DNA of 13,096 nucleotides from DATJZH01 sp035499215 (GCA_035499215.1 DATJZH010000302.1:1-13096), one strand, 5' to 3'. Counted from the first letter of the stretch, positions 1 through 8,600 are shown. Notes: generated by a model from the letters alone, not told the origin. Numbers and translations: made by a program.

Positions 1-167
1 ATTCCGCCCCTTGCGGCCGTGCCCGAATGGGTGATTGTATGGGTAAACACGCCACTCCATGAAGGCCCGTCGTCGGCGCCTGGGGACTTCACTGATGTCA
101 GCCGTGCCCGATCGGGGCGGCTCGGCTGGCTAGACGGCGCGTTTTCTATTTTCTGGCGTGCCTGCTG

Positions 168-197
168 CATTTGCTGCATGGCGACAACATTTGCCAT
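168..197. promoter_or_regulatory. Possible regulator-binding repeats upstream of the operon
   Basis: CATTTGC occurs twice as a direct repeat (168-174 and 188-194), with start-to-start spacing of 20 bp, about two helical turns. An inverted pair ATGGC (178-182) and GCCAT (193-197) overlaps the second copy. The cluster ends about 33 bp before the first start codon, where a promoter or operator is expected. The motifs are short and could be chance; which protein might bind is not known. Confidence 0.3.
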
Positions 198-215
198 ACG
201 GAAACAAACACCAGC

Positions 216-220
216 GGAGG
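216..220 (+). promoter_or_regulatory. Ribosome binding site for the LuxR-like gene
   Basis: GGAGG lies 9 nt before the ATG at 230. This is the best Shine-Dalgarno match near the gene. It supports the 230 start, although the protein begins unusually close to its degenerate P-loop. Confidence 0.65.
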
Positions 221-229
221 CCGTAAGGG

Positions 230-2722
230 ATGTGCGGCCCAGATCGAGAAATCGTAGTGGTCGACATGATCCGGGCAGTTCAGGCAGGACGTGGCGGTGT
301 TCTCCTCGTCGACGGCGAGCCGGGCGGCGAAGGCCCCCTGGCCCCGGAGGTCTCCCTGCCCCCGGAGTTCTCCCTGGCCCCGGAGTACGCCGCCGCGTCA
401 GCTGGGCCTGGGTTTTCGGCTGGGCCCCGGCTGTCAGTCAGCCCCAGCAGCACGGACGTGGATCACCTGCTGGCGCCGCTGGCCCGTGCTTGGCCTGAGC
501 TCCGTACGTGCCCTGAGCTGCGTGCCCGCCCTGACCTGATCGCGCTCGACGACCTGGAATGCGCCCGGATGGTCCTCGCGCCGCTGGACGAAGACGAAAA
601 TGCTGCCGCTCAGCTCATTGCCGATGAGCTTGGTGCCGCGCCGGAGCGGGACCTGCTGGAGATGGCCGCCGCCGCGGACGGGGACCCGGCGCTGCTGGCC
701 GAGCTGCTGGCGAGGCTACGGGATGAGGACGCGATCCGGATCAGCGGCGGGTCGGCCAGTCTCACGTCCGGGCAGCGGCCGCAGCGCCTGCGCACTGCCG
801 TGCGCCGGTGGCTGACCGACCGCGGCCCGCGGGCATTGCGGTTCCTGGCGACGGGGGCCGTGCTGGGCCGCATGGTCCAGCTCGATAACGCCGCCGCGAT
901 GCTGGGCGAGGCTCCTGCCGTGCTGCTCCCCGCGCGACAGGCGGCGCTGGCGGGCAGTACCGGCATGCTGGCGGCGGCTAACGCCGGCATGTTCGCGGCG
1001 GCTGGAGCGAGCATGTTCGCGGCGGCTGGAGCGGGCATGTTCGCGGCGGTGCCGCACACAGCCGCGAAGCTGACCGCGCGGACGCTGACCGCGGCCGGAC
1101 TGGCCGACGAGAAGCGCATCTCCCAGGCGGTGACCGCGGTCGAGTCCCGCATCGCGGCCATGCGTCTTACCGAGGCGGCCGATCTCGCCCGCGGTGCGCT
1201 GGCCGGGCCGGTTCCTGCCGCGGCCGCAGCCCGGCTGCGCTGCTGCCTGTCGTCCGTCATGCTCCTCGGCGGTCAGCTGGCCGCCGCTGCCGAGCAGGCC
1301 GAACAGGTCCTGAGCGAGCCCGGCCTGACCGCCGCCGACCGGGACGAGGCCGAGTTCGCCCTGCTGCTCGGGCTCAGCGCCTCGGCGCAGGCGACCGAGC
1401 GGCTGCGGGCGCGGGCAGCGGCGATCCTGAGCGGGGGAACTCACCGCGAGGCCGCGGCCGTCACCGGCGCGCTGCTGGCCGAGGCGGTGCTCGACTGGCG
1501 CGAGGGCCGGCTCAGCGCCGCGCTGGACTTCGCGCGCCAGGCCGTCTGCCAGGGCGCCGCCGGGGCGGCGTCCGGCAGCCGGATCATGTCCCGGCTGGTG
1601 CTGGCCAGCCTGCTCATCCCGGCCGGCTGCCTGGAGGAGGCCGCGGAGGTGATCAGCGCGCTCAGCGCCGATGCACCAGCCCCGGACGCACCAGCCCCGG
1701 ATGCGCCGAGCCTGGACGTTCCCGGTCGGAGCGCGCACGCCGAGATCCTTCAGGCGCACCTGGCCCTGGCAGCCGGGGACAGCGCCGAGGCGGTGGCGCG
1801 GGCCAAGTCGGGGCTTGCCCTGGCGGACGCGCAGGGAGCCGGGCTGCTGCGGGTGCTCGGCCTGTCGGTGCTGGCCACTGTTGCGTTGCGTTCAGGTGAA
1901 CTGCGCGCGGCTGCACGGCATCTCAAAGGCTGCCAGGCACATACGACAGCGCACGGTCCAGGGCTTGAAGCCGCGCGAGGACTCCTCCTCGCGGCCCAGG
2001 TCGCGCAGGCCCGCGAGGACACGCAGACGGCGGCGCGGCTGGCGGACGAGCTGATATCCCTGGCGGGCCGCGACCGCAGCGTGCTGCTGGCTGACTGCGC
2101 CGCGGCGGCCTGGCTGGTCCGGTTCGCACTCGGCCGGCAGGACCGGGAGCACGCCGAAGAAGTCGGCGCGGCGGCGGACAAGCTGGCCGCGGAAAACCCG
2201 GAGCTTCCCGGCGTCGTCGCGGCCGCCGCACACGCTGGCGGGCTGCTGACCGGCGACGCGTACCTGCTCAGCCGCGCGGCCAGAGAGCATCCCGATCCGT
2301 GGGCGCGGGCGTCGGCGGCCGAGGACGTCGGCGAGCTCCTCGCCGAGAGCGAGGACCTGGGCCGGGCGGCTCGCAGCTTCGAGACGTCCCTCGCGGACTA
2401 CGAGCGGACCGGAGCGCAGCGCGACGCACTGCGGGTACGGCTGCGGCTGCGCGGTCTCGGCATCGCGCGGCGGCAGGCCGACTACGCGGGCGGGTCCCGG
2501 CCGGGATGGGCGAGCCTGACCGACACCGAACGCGCAGTCTCTGACCTGATCGCCCACGGTCTGACGACCCAGAAGATCGCCGGGGAGATGCTCCTCAGCG
2601 CAGACGCCGTCACATTCCACCTCAGACAGGCATTCCGCAAGCTCGACGTCAGCAACCGCGCCCAGCTGAAGCGGATCCGTCCCGAACGCAGCCATGCCGC
2701 GGACAGACAGCAGATTTCCTGA
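230..2722 (+). CDS. LAL-like LuxR-family regulator with degenerate ATPase domain
   Basis: This is an 830-residue protein ending in a LuxR/FixJ-type helix-turn-helix (about residues 760-816, beginning WASLTDTERAV, with the recognition helix near TFHLRQAFRKL). It is therefore likely a cytoplasmic DNA-binding transcription regulator. The rest resembles the large ATP-binding LuxR (LAL/MalT-like) class: an N-terminal GRGGVLLVDGEPG (20-32) matches the strand leading into a Walker A loop. Residues about 112-170 match the region after the AAA core, and Ala/Leu-rich helical repeats (about 290-755) resemble TPRs. The P-loop is broken: the usual GEPGIGKS reads GEPGGEGP, losing Lys and Ser, and no Walker B (hhhhDD before a W/A motif) is seen. 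About 70 Pro/Ala-rich residues replace much of the ATPase core, and family members are often near 900-1000 residues. Two in-frame repeats (962-1057, 1673-1717) lie inside. The start is supported by GGAGG at 216. It probably senses or regulates without ATP hydrolysis (inference). Confidence 0.85.
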   Translation: MCGPDREIVVVDMIRAVQAGRGGVLLVDGEPGGEGPLAPEVSLPPEFSLAPEYAAASAGPGFSAGPRLSVSPSSTDVDHLLAPLARAWPELRTCPELRARPDLIALDDLECARMVLAPLDEDENAAAQLIADELGAAPERDLLEMAAAADGDPALLAELLARLRDEDAIRISGGSASLTSGQRPQRLRTAVRRWLTDRGPRALRFLATGAVLGRMVQLDNAAAMLGEAPAVLLPARQAALAGSTGMLAAANAGMFAAAGASMFAAAGAGMFAAVPHTAAKLTARTLTAAGLADEKRISQAVTAVESRIAAMRLTEAADLARGALAGPVPAAAAARLRCCLSSVMLLGGQLAAAAEQAEQVLSEPGLTAADRDEAEFALLLGLSASAQATERLRARAAAILSGGTHREAAAVTGALLAEAVLDWREGRLSAALDFARQAVCQGAAGAASGSRIMSRLVLASLLIPAGCLEEAAEVISALSADAPAPDAPAPDAPSLDVPGRSAHAEILQAHLALAAGDSAEAVARAKSGLALADAQGAGLLRVLGLSVLATVALRSGELRAAARHLKGCQAHTTAHGPGLEAARGLLLAAQVAQAREDTQTAARLADELISLAGRDRSVLLADCAAAAWLVRFALGRQDREHAEEVGAAADKLAAENPELPGVVAAAAHAGGLLTGDAYLLSRAAREHPDPWARASAAEDVGELLAESEDLGRAARSFETSLADYERTGAQRDALRVRLRLRGLGIARRQADYAGGSRPGWASLTDTERAVSDLIAHGLTTQKIAGEMLLSADAVTFHLRQAFRKLDVSNRAQLKRIRPERSHAADRQQIS
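962..1057 (+). repeat. 24-bp tandem repeat, 4 copies, in frame (GMFAAAGA-type)
   Basis: Four successive 24-bp units encode GMLAAANA, GMFAAAGA, SMFAAAGA and GMFAAVPH (residues 245-276 of the LuxR-like protein). The middle two copies are almost identical at DNA level and the outer two are diverged. The period is a multiple of 3, so copy-number change keeps the frame. The array sits at the junction between the remnant ATPase region and the helical repeats and probably forms an Ala-rich helix or linker. Confidence 0.85.
1673..1717 (+). repeat. 15-bp tandem repeat, 3 copies, in frame (APAPD)
   Basis: Two near-identical 15-bp units (differing in the final base) and a diverged third encode APAPD, APAPD and APSLD. 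They form a Pro/Asp linker between two helical segments of the LuxR-like protein. Confidence 0.8.
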
Positions 2723-3923
2723 CCGGGGGGCGAGGCCGGGCAGGCCCGCAAGCCGGGGAGTAGGCAGTTATCGTTTCATCGCTGCCAGCGATCTGTGGGA
2801 GTGGTCAGACGGCGTCTACGCCATCCACGGGTTCCGGCGCGGTGACGTCGTGCCGACGACCGCGATGCTGCTGGCGCACGCGCACTCCTACGACCGGCGC
2901 GACGTGGCGAAGCTGATCGAGACGTGCCTGCAGGACGGCGGGATCTTCAGCCACCTTTACCGGGTCACGGACGCCGCCGGGAAAATGCGCTGGGTGCTGA
3001 TCTCCGGAGAAGGGATCTTCGACCGCGACGGGTCGGTGGCCGGGCTCCGCGGCTTCCTGGTCGATCTGACAGCGCAGCAGGCAAGGGTGCAGTCCCAGGA
3101 GAGCGCGACCGCGATGCGCAAGGCCGCTGCCTCCCGGGCGACCATCGAGCAGGCAAAGGGCGCCCTGATGCTGGCGTACGGGATGGACGCCGACGCGGCG
3201 TTTGCCCTGCTCAGCTGGCAGTCCCAGCACGCGAACATCAAGCTGCGGGCCCTGGCGGAGCGGCTGGTGGCAGCGGTGAGCGCCGACGGGCACGTGCCGG
3301 CCGGCATCCGGCAGCGCCTGGACGAGATCGTGTACAGCCTGCCTGCCGCGCAGCCAGCCGCCTCGGTCCCCGCCGCCGGCGGTGACACGGGCATGCTCGC
3401 CGCCGTGCAGGAGATCCGGGACGGCGCCGTCGTGCTCCGCCTCCGCGGCGAGATCGACATGGCCACCGGGCCTCGCCTCGACTCCTGCCTCGCCGCCGCC
3501 GCCACAGCGGCAGCCGGCCTGGCGGCGGCCGGCCTGGCGGCCACCGGCGCGCCAGCGCCGCTGGTAGTGGACCTGTCCGACGTGCAGCACCTCGGCTCGG
3601 TCGGGGTCGCGCTGCTGACCTCCTACCAGCGGCGGTGCCTGCTGGCCGGCACCCCGCTGCGCGTCGTCAGCGGATCCGGCCCGCCCGCCGGCGTGCTGTC
3701 GGTCACGGCGACCGGGCTGAAGTTACACGAGCGGCTCGCCGACGCGCTCGCTGCGCGGCATGACGAGGGTGCGCGGCATGACGAGGGTGCGCTGCCTGCC
3801 GAGGGTGCGCGGCCGGCCGAAAGTGCGCGGCCTGCCGAGCCGCCGGCCGAGGGCGCGCGGCCTGCCGGGAATCAGCCGGACGGGCCAGCGCCCGCGAGCG
3901 GGCAGCGTCGCGATGGCGAGTGA
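2694..3923 (+). CDS. PAS-ANTAR-STAS signalling protein
   Basis: This 409-residue, probably cytoplasmic protein has three recognisable domains. A PAS_3-like fold spans about residues 25-130, beginning GSYRFIAASDLWEWSDGVY and ending FLVDLTAQQ. An ANTAR RNA-binding domain spans about 145-200; it contains the conserved RATIEQAKGALM and AFALLSWQSQHANIKL, and such domains bind two-hairpin RNAs to prevent termination. A STAS domain (about 235-355) has GEIDMATGPRLD and VVDLSDVQHLGSVGV. In the STAS, the position phosphorylated in SpoIIAA-type antagonists is Ser (S302), but the preceding Asp is Gly. A duplicated GLAA-type 15-bp insert (3516-3545) widens the loop before the phosphosite strand. The C-terminus is a disordered repeat tail (3753-3869). 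The ATG at 2694 overlaps the upstream gene by 29 nt; the SD is weak, so the start is less certain. It may link a PAS input to both RNA antitermination and partner switching (inference). Confidence 0.88.
   Translation: MPRTDSRFPDRGARPGRPASRGVGSYRFIAASDLWEWSDGVYAIHGFRRGDVVPTTAMLLAHAHSYDRRDVAKLIETCLQDGGIFSHLYRVTDAAGKMRWVLISGEGIFDRDGSVAGLRGFLVDLTAQQARVQSQESATAMRKAAASRATIEQAKGALMLAYGMDADAAFALLSWQSQHANIKLRALAERLVAAVSADGHVPAGIRQRLDEIVYSLPAAQPAASVPAAGGDTGMLAAVQEIRDGAVVLRLRGEIDMATGPRLDSCLAAAATAAAGLAAAGLAATGAPAPLVVDLSDVQHLGSVGVALLTSYQRRCLLAGTPLRVVSGSGPPAGVLSVTATGLKLHERLADALAARHDEGARHDEGALPAEGARPAESARPAEPPAEGARPAGNQPDGPAPASGQRRDGE
3516..3545 (+). repeat. 15-bp duplication inside the STAS domain
   Basis: Two adjacent 15-bp units encode GLAAA and GLAAT, in an Ala/Gly run between the first helix and the central strand of the STAS domain. 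They lengthen a loop without changing the frame. Confidence 0.7.
3753..3869 (+). repeat. 18-bp tandem repeat tail (ARHDEG/ARPAEG)
   Basis: Five 18-bp units run from 3753 to 3842: two identical ARHDEG copies, then ALPAEG, ARPAES and ARPAEP. Shortened PAEG and ARPAG units follow to 3869. They make a charged, Pro/Ala-rich and presumably disordered tail on the PAS-ANTAR-STAS protein. The array ends about 43 bp before the next gene's start. Confidence 0.85.
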
Positions 3924-4737
3924 GGCGCGCAGCGCCGCGACAGCCGGGTGGGACGGGCACATACTGCTGCTCTACGGTTCCGAGACGGACCGGATGGCGG
4001 CATTCGCCTCGTGGGTCCGGCGCGGCCTGGAGAACGATGAGAAAGTTGTCTGCGCCGGCACCGACGCGCAGATATCAGACCGCTCGGTGCTCGGGCCGCT
4101 GGCCGGCCACGGCATCGATGTGACCGCGGCGACGGCCGAGGGCCGGCTCGCCGTGCTCGCCGTGCCGGAGTTCTACCCGCCGGGCGGCCAGGCCGAGATC
4201 GTCGACCAGGCCCTGGCCGAGGGTTTCCGCCGGGTGCGGATAGCTGCCCGGGAGCGCGCCGCGGCGATGTACCTGTCCCGGCGTGCCCTCGCCGAGCGGG
4301 AGCGGGCCCTCGAGCTGCTCTGCCAGACCCGCCCGATCTCGGCGCTCTGCCAGTACGAGCAGGCCTCAGCCGCCGGCGACCGGCTCGCCGAGCTCGTCGG
4401 CTCGCACCGGAACATCAGGCAGTTCCAGCTCAGCAGCCACTGCGCCAACGGCGGCATGGCGCTGGCCGGGGAAGTCGACATCTCCAACGACAAGCTGCTT
4501 GAGCATGCGCTGGCGGCCGCGGCGAGCCGTGTTTCTGGCACGCTGCGGCTGGACATCAGCCAGGTAGGGTTTCTCGGCGCGGCCGGATGCCGGGCGCTGG
4601 ATGTCGGGACCCGGCAGTTCCGGGACGGCGGCGGTCACGTGTTCCTGCTCGCGCCCGTCCCGTCGGTTGAGCAGATCCTGCGGATCGCCGGGATGGATCA
4701 GCTCAAGCACATGGAAGTAGTCAGGGGCGAGCAGTGA
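3913..4737 (+). CDS. MEDS-STAS protein (anti-sigma antagonist-like)
   Basis: This 274-residue protein has an N-terminal MEDS domain (about residues 12-170; methanogen/methylotroph DcmR sensory type). It begins GHILLLYGSETDRMAAF and ends with the family-typical ALCQYEQ segment. MEDS domains are proposed ligand or hydrocarbon-derivative sensors. The C-terminal STAS domain (about 171-270) contains LAGEVDISNDKLLEHAL and LDISQVGFLGAAGC. Where canonical antagonists have Asp-Ser, this protein has Gly-Ala (G222-A223), so the phosphorylatable residue is absent. It may bind a kinase constitutively or have another role. I chose the ATG at 3913, which overlaps the upstream gene by 11 nt. An open frame extends back to 3760, but that stretch is the out-of-frame copy of the upstream repeat tail. 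The stop shares a base with the next ATG. Confidence 0.88.
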   Translation: MASEARSAATAGWDGHILLLYGSETDRMAAFASWVRRGLENDEKVVCAGTDAQISDRSVLGPLAGHGIDVTAATAEGRLAVLAVPEFYPPGGQAEIVDQALAEGFRRVRIAARERAAAMYLSRRALAERERALELLCQTRPISALCQYEQASAAGDRLAELVGSHRNIRQFQLSSHCANGGMALAGEVDISNDKLLEHALAAAASRVSGTLRLDISQVGFLGAAGCRALDVGTRQFRDGGGHVFLLAPVPSVEQILRIAGMDQLKHMEVVRGEQ

Positions 4738-5675
4738 TGAGCGCGGCAGCCGGCTACCTCCATGACGCTTTGTTCCACCAGTCCGACGACCTGGTGACCT
4801 GCGCCATGCCCGCGTTGCGTGCCGCCCTCGAGGCGTCTGCGGCCGTCGTTCTCATCTGCGCCGAGGCCAGCGCGCAGAAGCTGACGGCCGCGCTGGGCGG
4901 TGACCCGCGCATCTCTTTCGTGGACCGCTCGCGGATCTTCCGGCGGGTCGCGGCTGCCATCGCCGCCTACCAGCGGATCGCGGAGCAGCACCTGGCCGCC
5001 GGCGCCCGCCGGGTGCAGCTCGTGGGCGAGCCATATTTCCCGGCTGACCGGCAGGACTGGACGCAGTGGGCGAGTTTCGAATCCATCGTCAACTCGGCGC
5101 TGGCGTCCTATCCGGTCTGGAGCGTCTGCCTGTACGACAAGCGGCAGCTGCCCGTCGAGGTGCTGGCTGCGGCCGAGCGCACCCATCCTTTCCTGATCAC
5201 GCCGACGTCGCGGGAGCCCAACCCGCGCTATCTCCAGCCCGCCCGGTTCCTCCGGCAGATCGACCGCGGCCAGCCTGATCCGATCGAGCGAACGCAGCCG
5301 GTGATCGACCTGACCGACCCGGCCGGCCTGCGAGGACTGCGGCACCAGGTGCATGCATCGCTGGCCGGCACGGCGCGGTGGCCCGAGACGATAAACAGCT
5401 TCACGCTGGCCGTCAGCGAGGTGGTCACCAATGCGCAGATGCACGGGCGCCCGCCGGTGCGGGTGCGGGCATGGACCATACCGGACCGGTCAGTATGCAC
5501 GGTCGCCGACCGCGGCGACGGCTTCACGGACCCCCTGACCGGCTACCTCCCGGCCCGCCTCGGTGATCGGGGCCGCAGCGGGCTGGGCCTCTGGCTGGCC
5601 CGCCAGGGCTGCGACCACATCACTCCCGCGCGCGAGCACGGGAACTTCGTCGTCCGCATCGTCACGCGGCACTGA
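4737..5675 (+). CDS. MEDS sensor with RsbW-like ATPase domain
   Basis: This 312-residue protein has an N-terminal MEDS domain (about residues 1-185): YLHDALFHQSDDLV at the start, then VCLYDKRQLPVEVL and AAAERTHPFL, the usual closing motif. The C-terminal HATPase_c_2/RsbW-type GHKL domain (about 200-310) has its N box at SEVVTNAQMHG (E228, N232), G1 at DRGDGF (D258) and G2 at GRSGLGLWLA (about 279-288), all intact. RsbW-like proteins are serine kinases that phosphorylate STAS antagonists and bind sigma factors. The chosen ATG at 4737 has AGGGG at 4723-4727, nine nt upstream, and overlaps the preceding stop by one base. A GTG one codon earlier is possible. The preceding gene pairs the same sensor type with a STAS domain, so the two are natural partners (inference). 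Confidence 0.88.
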   Translation: MSAAAGYLHDALFHQSDDLVTCAMPALRAALEASAAVVLICAEASAQKLTAALGGDPRISFVDRSRIFRRVAAAIAAYQRIAEQHLAAGARRVQLVGEPYFPADRQDWTQWASFESIVNSALASYPVWSVCLYDKRQLPVEVLAAAERTHPFLITPTSREPNPRYLQPARFLRQIDRGQPDPIERTQPVIDLTDPAGLRGLRHQVHASLAGTARWPETINSFTLAVSEVVTNAQMHGRPPVRVRAWTIPDRSVCTVADRGDGFTDPLTGYLPARLGDRGRSGLGLWLARQGCDHITPAREHGNFVVRIVTRH

Positions 5676-5694
5676 GCCGGGGGTGACAGCGAAC

Positions 5695-8600
5695 ATGACA
5701 GTCGACACGTCGGGCAGGCCGGGACCGGGAGCACCGACCCGGCCGGCCGCGAGCAGCGAGATCACGCGGCCGGCCAGCGGGGCAATCTGCCCGCTCATCG
5801 AGGCCCTTGACTGGGCGGCGACACCGCTCGGCCCGCGGCCGGACTGGCCGCCGAGCCTGCGCACGGCCGTGGATATCTGCCTGGCGTCGCTGGTCCCGAT
5901 GGCGATCTTCTGGGGGCCGGAGTTCCGGCTGATCTACAACGACGCCTACGTGCCCATCCTGGGCAGCAAGCACCCGCGGTCCCTCGGCCAGCCGGGCCGG
6001 GACTGCTGGGCGGAGATCTGGCCCGTGATCGGGCCGATGCTGGAGCAGGTGCGGCAGGCCGGCGCTGCCACATTCCGCGCCGACCAGCCGCTGACGGTGC
6101 AGCGGGCAGGCTACCGGGAGGAGGCCTACTTCACTTTCTCGTTCAGCCCGATCCGAGCGTGCGGCGGCGAGGTCGGCGGCGCACTGTGCGCCGTCACCGA
6201 GACGACCGAGCGCGTGCTCGCCGCGCGCCGCGGGGCAACGCTGCAGCGGCTTGGCGCAATCCGCGGCGCCGAGGCTTCCCCAGCGCAGGCATGCCGGGCC
6301 GCGATGACGGTGCTGGCCGGCAACCAGGCTGATGTGCCCTTCGCCCTCGCCTGCCTGCTGACAGATGATTCGGGCGGCACCGAGATGGTCAGCTCCGGCG
6401 AGTTCGCGGCCGGCCCGGCGCTGACCGAGCTGGTCACCGACGGCCCGGTCAGCCGGCATGTCTGCGAGGTCCTGGAGACGCAGCAGCCGCAGCTGATCAC
6501 CGGGCTGGCCGGGCGGCTGCGGGCCGTGGCCGCCGGCGGGCCCGGCGGCGGCGCGGGGGGACCCGGCGGCGCCGCGGCGGGGCCCGGCGACCGCGGCGCC
6601 GCCCTGCCTGACACGGCCCTGCCTGACACGGCCCTGCCTGACACGGCCCTGCCTGACACGGCCCTGCCTGACACGGCCCTGCCTGACACAGCCCTGCTGC
6701 TGCCGCTCGGCGCAGCGGGCCCGCAGCGGCCGGGTGGCGCAGCGGGCGGGGGGCGGCCCGCTGGCGTGCTGTGCTGCGCGGTCAGCCCGCACCGGCTGCT
6801 GGATGACGACTACCGGGCGTTCTTCGACCAGGTCGCGGGCCTGCTGGCCGCCCTGGTCGCGGACGCGCGCAGCTGGGCGGCGCAGCGAGCACGCGGGCAG
6901 AAACTGGCAGAGCTGGACCGGGCCAAGACCGCTTTCTTTTCGAATATCAGCCATGAGTTCCGCACGCCCCTGGCGCTGATCATGGGACCGCTCGAAGAGC
7001 TGCGCACATCCCTGCCCGCCGACGCCGATCTCGCTCTCGCGGTGGAGCTCGAGGTCATGCACCGCAACGGCCTGCGGCTCGGCAAGCTGGTCAATACCCT
7101 GCTCGAATTCTCCAGGATCGAGGCCGGCCGGGCGCGGGCCAGCTACGAGCCGGTGAACCTGGCCGCCATGACGGCGGACCTGGCCAGCGTGTTCCGGGCC
7201 GCCGTGGAAAGAGCCGGCCTGGGCTACGAGGTGGACTGCCAGGCGCTGCCCGAGCCCGTCTACCTGGACCGCGAGATGTGGGAGAAGGTGGTCCTGAATC
7301 TGCTCAGCAACGCGCTGAAGTTCACCTTCGACGGATCCATCCGGGTATCGGTGCATGCGGAGCACGGACAGGCAGTCCTCCAGGTCACTGATACCGGAAT
7401 CGGCATTCCCGCCCACGAGCTGCCGCGCTTGTTCGAGCGCTTCCACCGGATCGAGCAGTCCAGGGCCCGCTCCAACGACGGCAGCGGCATCGGGCTGGCG
7501 CTGGTCAGGGACATCGTCGCCCTGCACGGCGGCAGCATCGCCGCGGCCAGCACCGTGGACGCCGGCACCACGGTCACCGTCCGGCTCCGGCTGGGATGCG
7601 CTCACCTGCCCGCCGACCAGCTGGCAGCGCGCGCTGCCCAGGCTCCGGTCGCGGCCGCCAGCCTGCCGAGCGTGTCGGCGGCGGCTGTTCCCTTCATCCA
7701 GGAAGCGCTGAGCTGGCCCGCCGCGGCCGGCGCGGCGCCCCCGCCGGATCCGGCGGATCAGGCCGCTCGGGCGCAGTCGTCGGGGCAGGCCAGCGGCGGC
7801 GCGCTGGGTTCCGGGCGCAGCCGGATCCTGATCGCCGACGATCACGCCGACATGCGCGATTACCTGAAGCGGCTGCTCAGTCCCCGGTACCTGGTGCAAA
7901 CGGCGACGGACGGCGTGTCCGCGCTCGCCGCGGCCCGGGCCGAGCATCCGGATCTGATCATCAGTGACGTGATGATGCCCGAGGCTGATGGCATCACCCT
8001 GGTCGGCGCGCTGCGCGGCTCGTCGGCAACCGCCGCGATCCCGGTGCTGCTGCTCTCGGCGCGGGCCGGGCAGGACGCCATCGCCGAGGGACTCGAGGCA
8101 GGCGCCGACGACTACCTGCCCAAGCCGTTCAGCCCCCGCGAGCTGCTCGCCCGGATCGCCACCAACCTGGAGCTGGCCAGGCTCCGCGGCCGCGAGGCGG
8201 CATTCCGGCGGGCGCTGATGCACTCGCTGCAGGAGGGCTTCTTCCTCGCGGACCACAACGGAGTCGTCACCGAGGTGAACGACGCGTTCGGTGACATTAC
8301 CGGGTACGGGCCGGAGGGCGCGCCCTACCCCCTGCCCTATCCCTGGCTGCCGGACGCCGAGCGGGACGAGGAGAACTGGAAGCTGCACATGCGCATCGTC
8401 GAGGAGGCGCTGCGCGAGGACGGCGGCCAGTACACCGTCCCCATCCGGCGCCGGGACGGCCGGCTGATCTGGGCCACGGCAACCGTCCGGATCATCCCGG
8501 CCGCCCATGCCGGCAGCAAGATCCGGCTCGGCACCTTGCGGGATGTCACTGCCGAGCGCGAAGCCGCCGAGCGGGACGCGGCCGTGTCCCGGCTGGCCGC

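Larger units (their letters stand above)
1..229. other. Non-coding leader upstream of the signalling operon
   Basis: I see no convincing gene here. A short reading frame beginning at 19 has Arg/Pro-rich out-of-frame composition and runs into the downstream LuxR-like gene, so it is treated as a shadow. Positions 140-210 are less GC-rich than the rest of the window, as expected of a promoter region, but I cannot assign -35 and -10 boxes with confidence. Repeated and inverted short motifs at 168-197 are listed separately. Confidence 0.6.

Noticed and set aside
19..498. Short + strand reading frame at the window start
   Set aside because: Composition becomes Arg/Pro-rich and out of frame once it enters the LuxR-like gene, which has a good ribosome binding site at 216-220; no family recognised.
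716..1759. Long - strand open frame opposite the LuxR-like gene
   Set aside because: It reads as low-complexity Arg/Gly/Gln sequence and only mirrors codon bias of the + strand gene; no start signal or domain.
3760..3912. N-terminal extension of the MEDS-STAS protein from ATG 3760
   Set aside because: The extra 51 residues (repeating MTRVRG/LPRVRG-like) are the shifted-frame reading of the upstream gene's tandem repeat tail; the MEDS domain begins after the ATG at 3913.
6529..6690. Tandem units as a CRISPR array
   Set aside because: Units are contiguous 15-bp repeats without spacers and lie in frame within a coding sequence.
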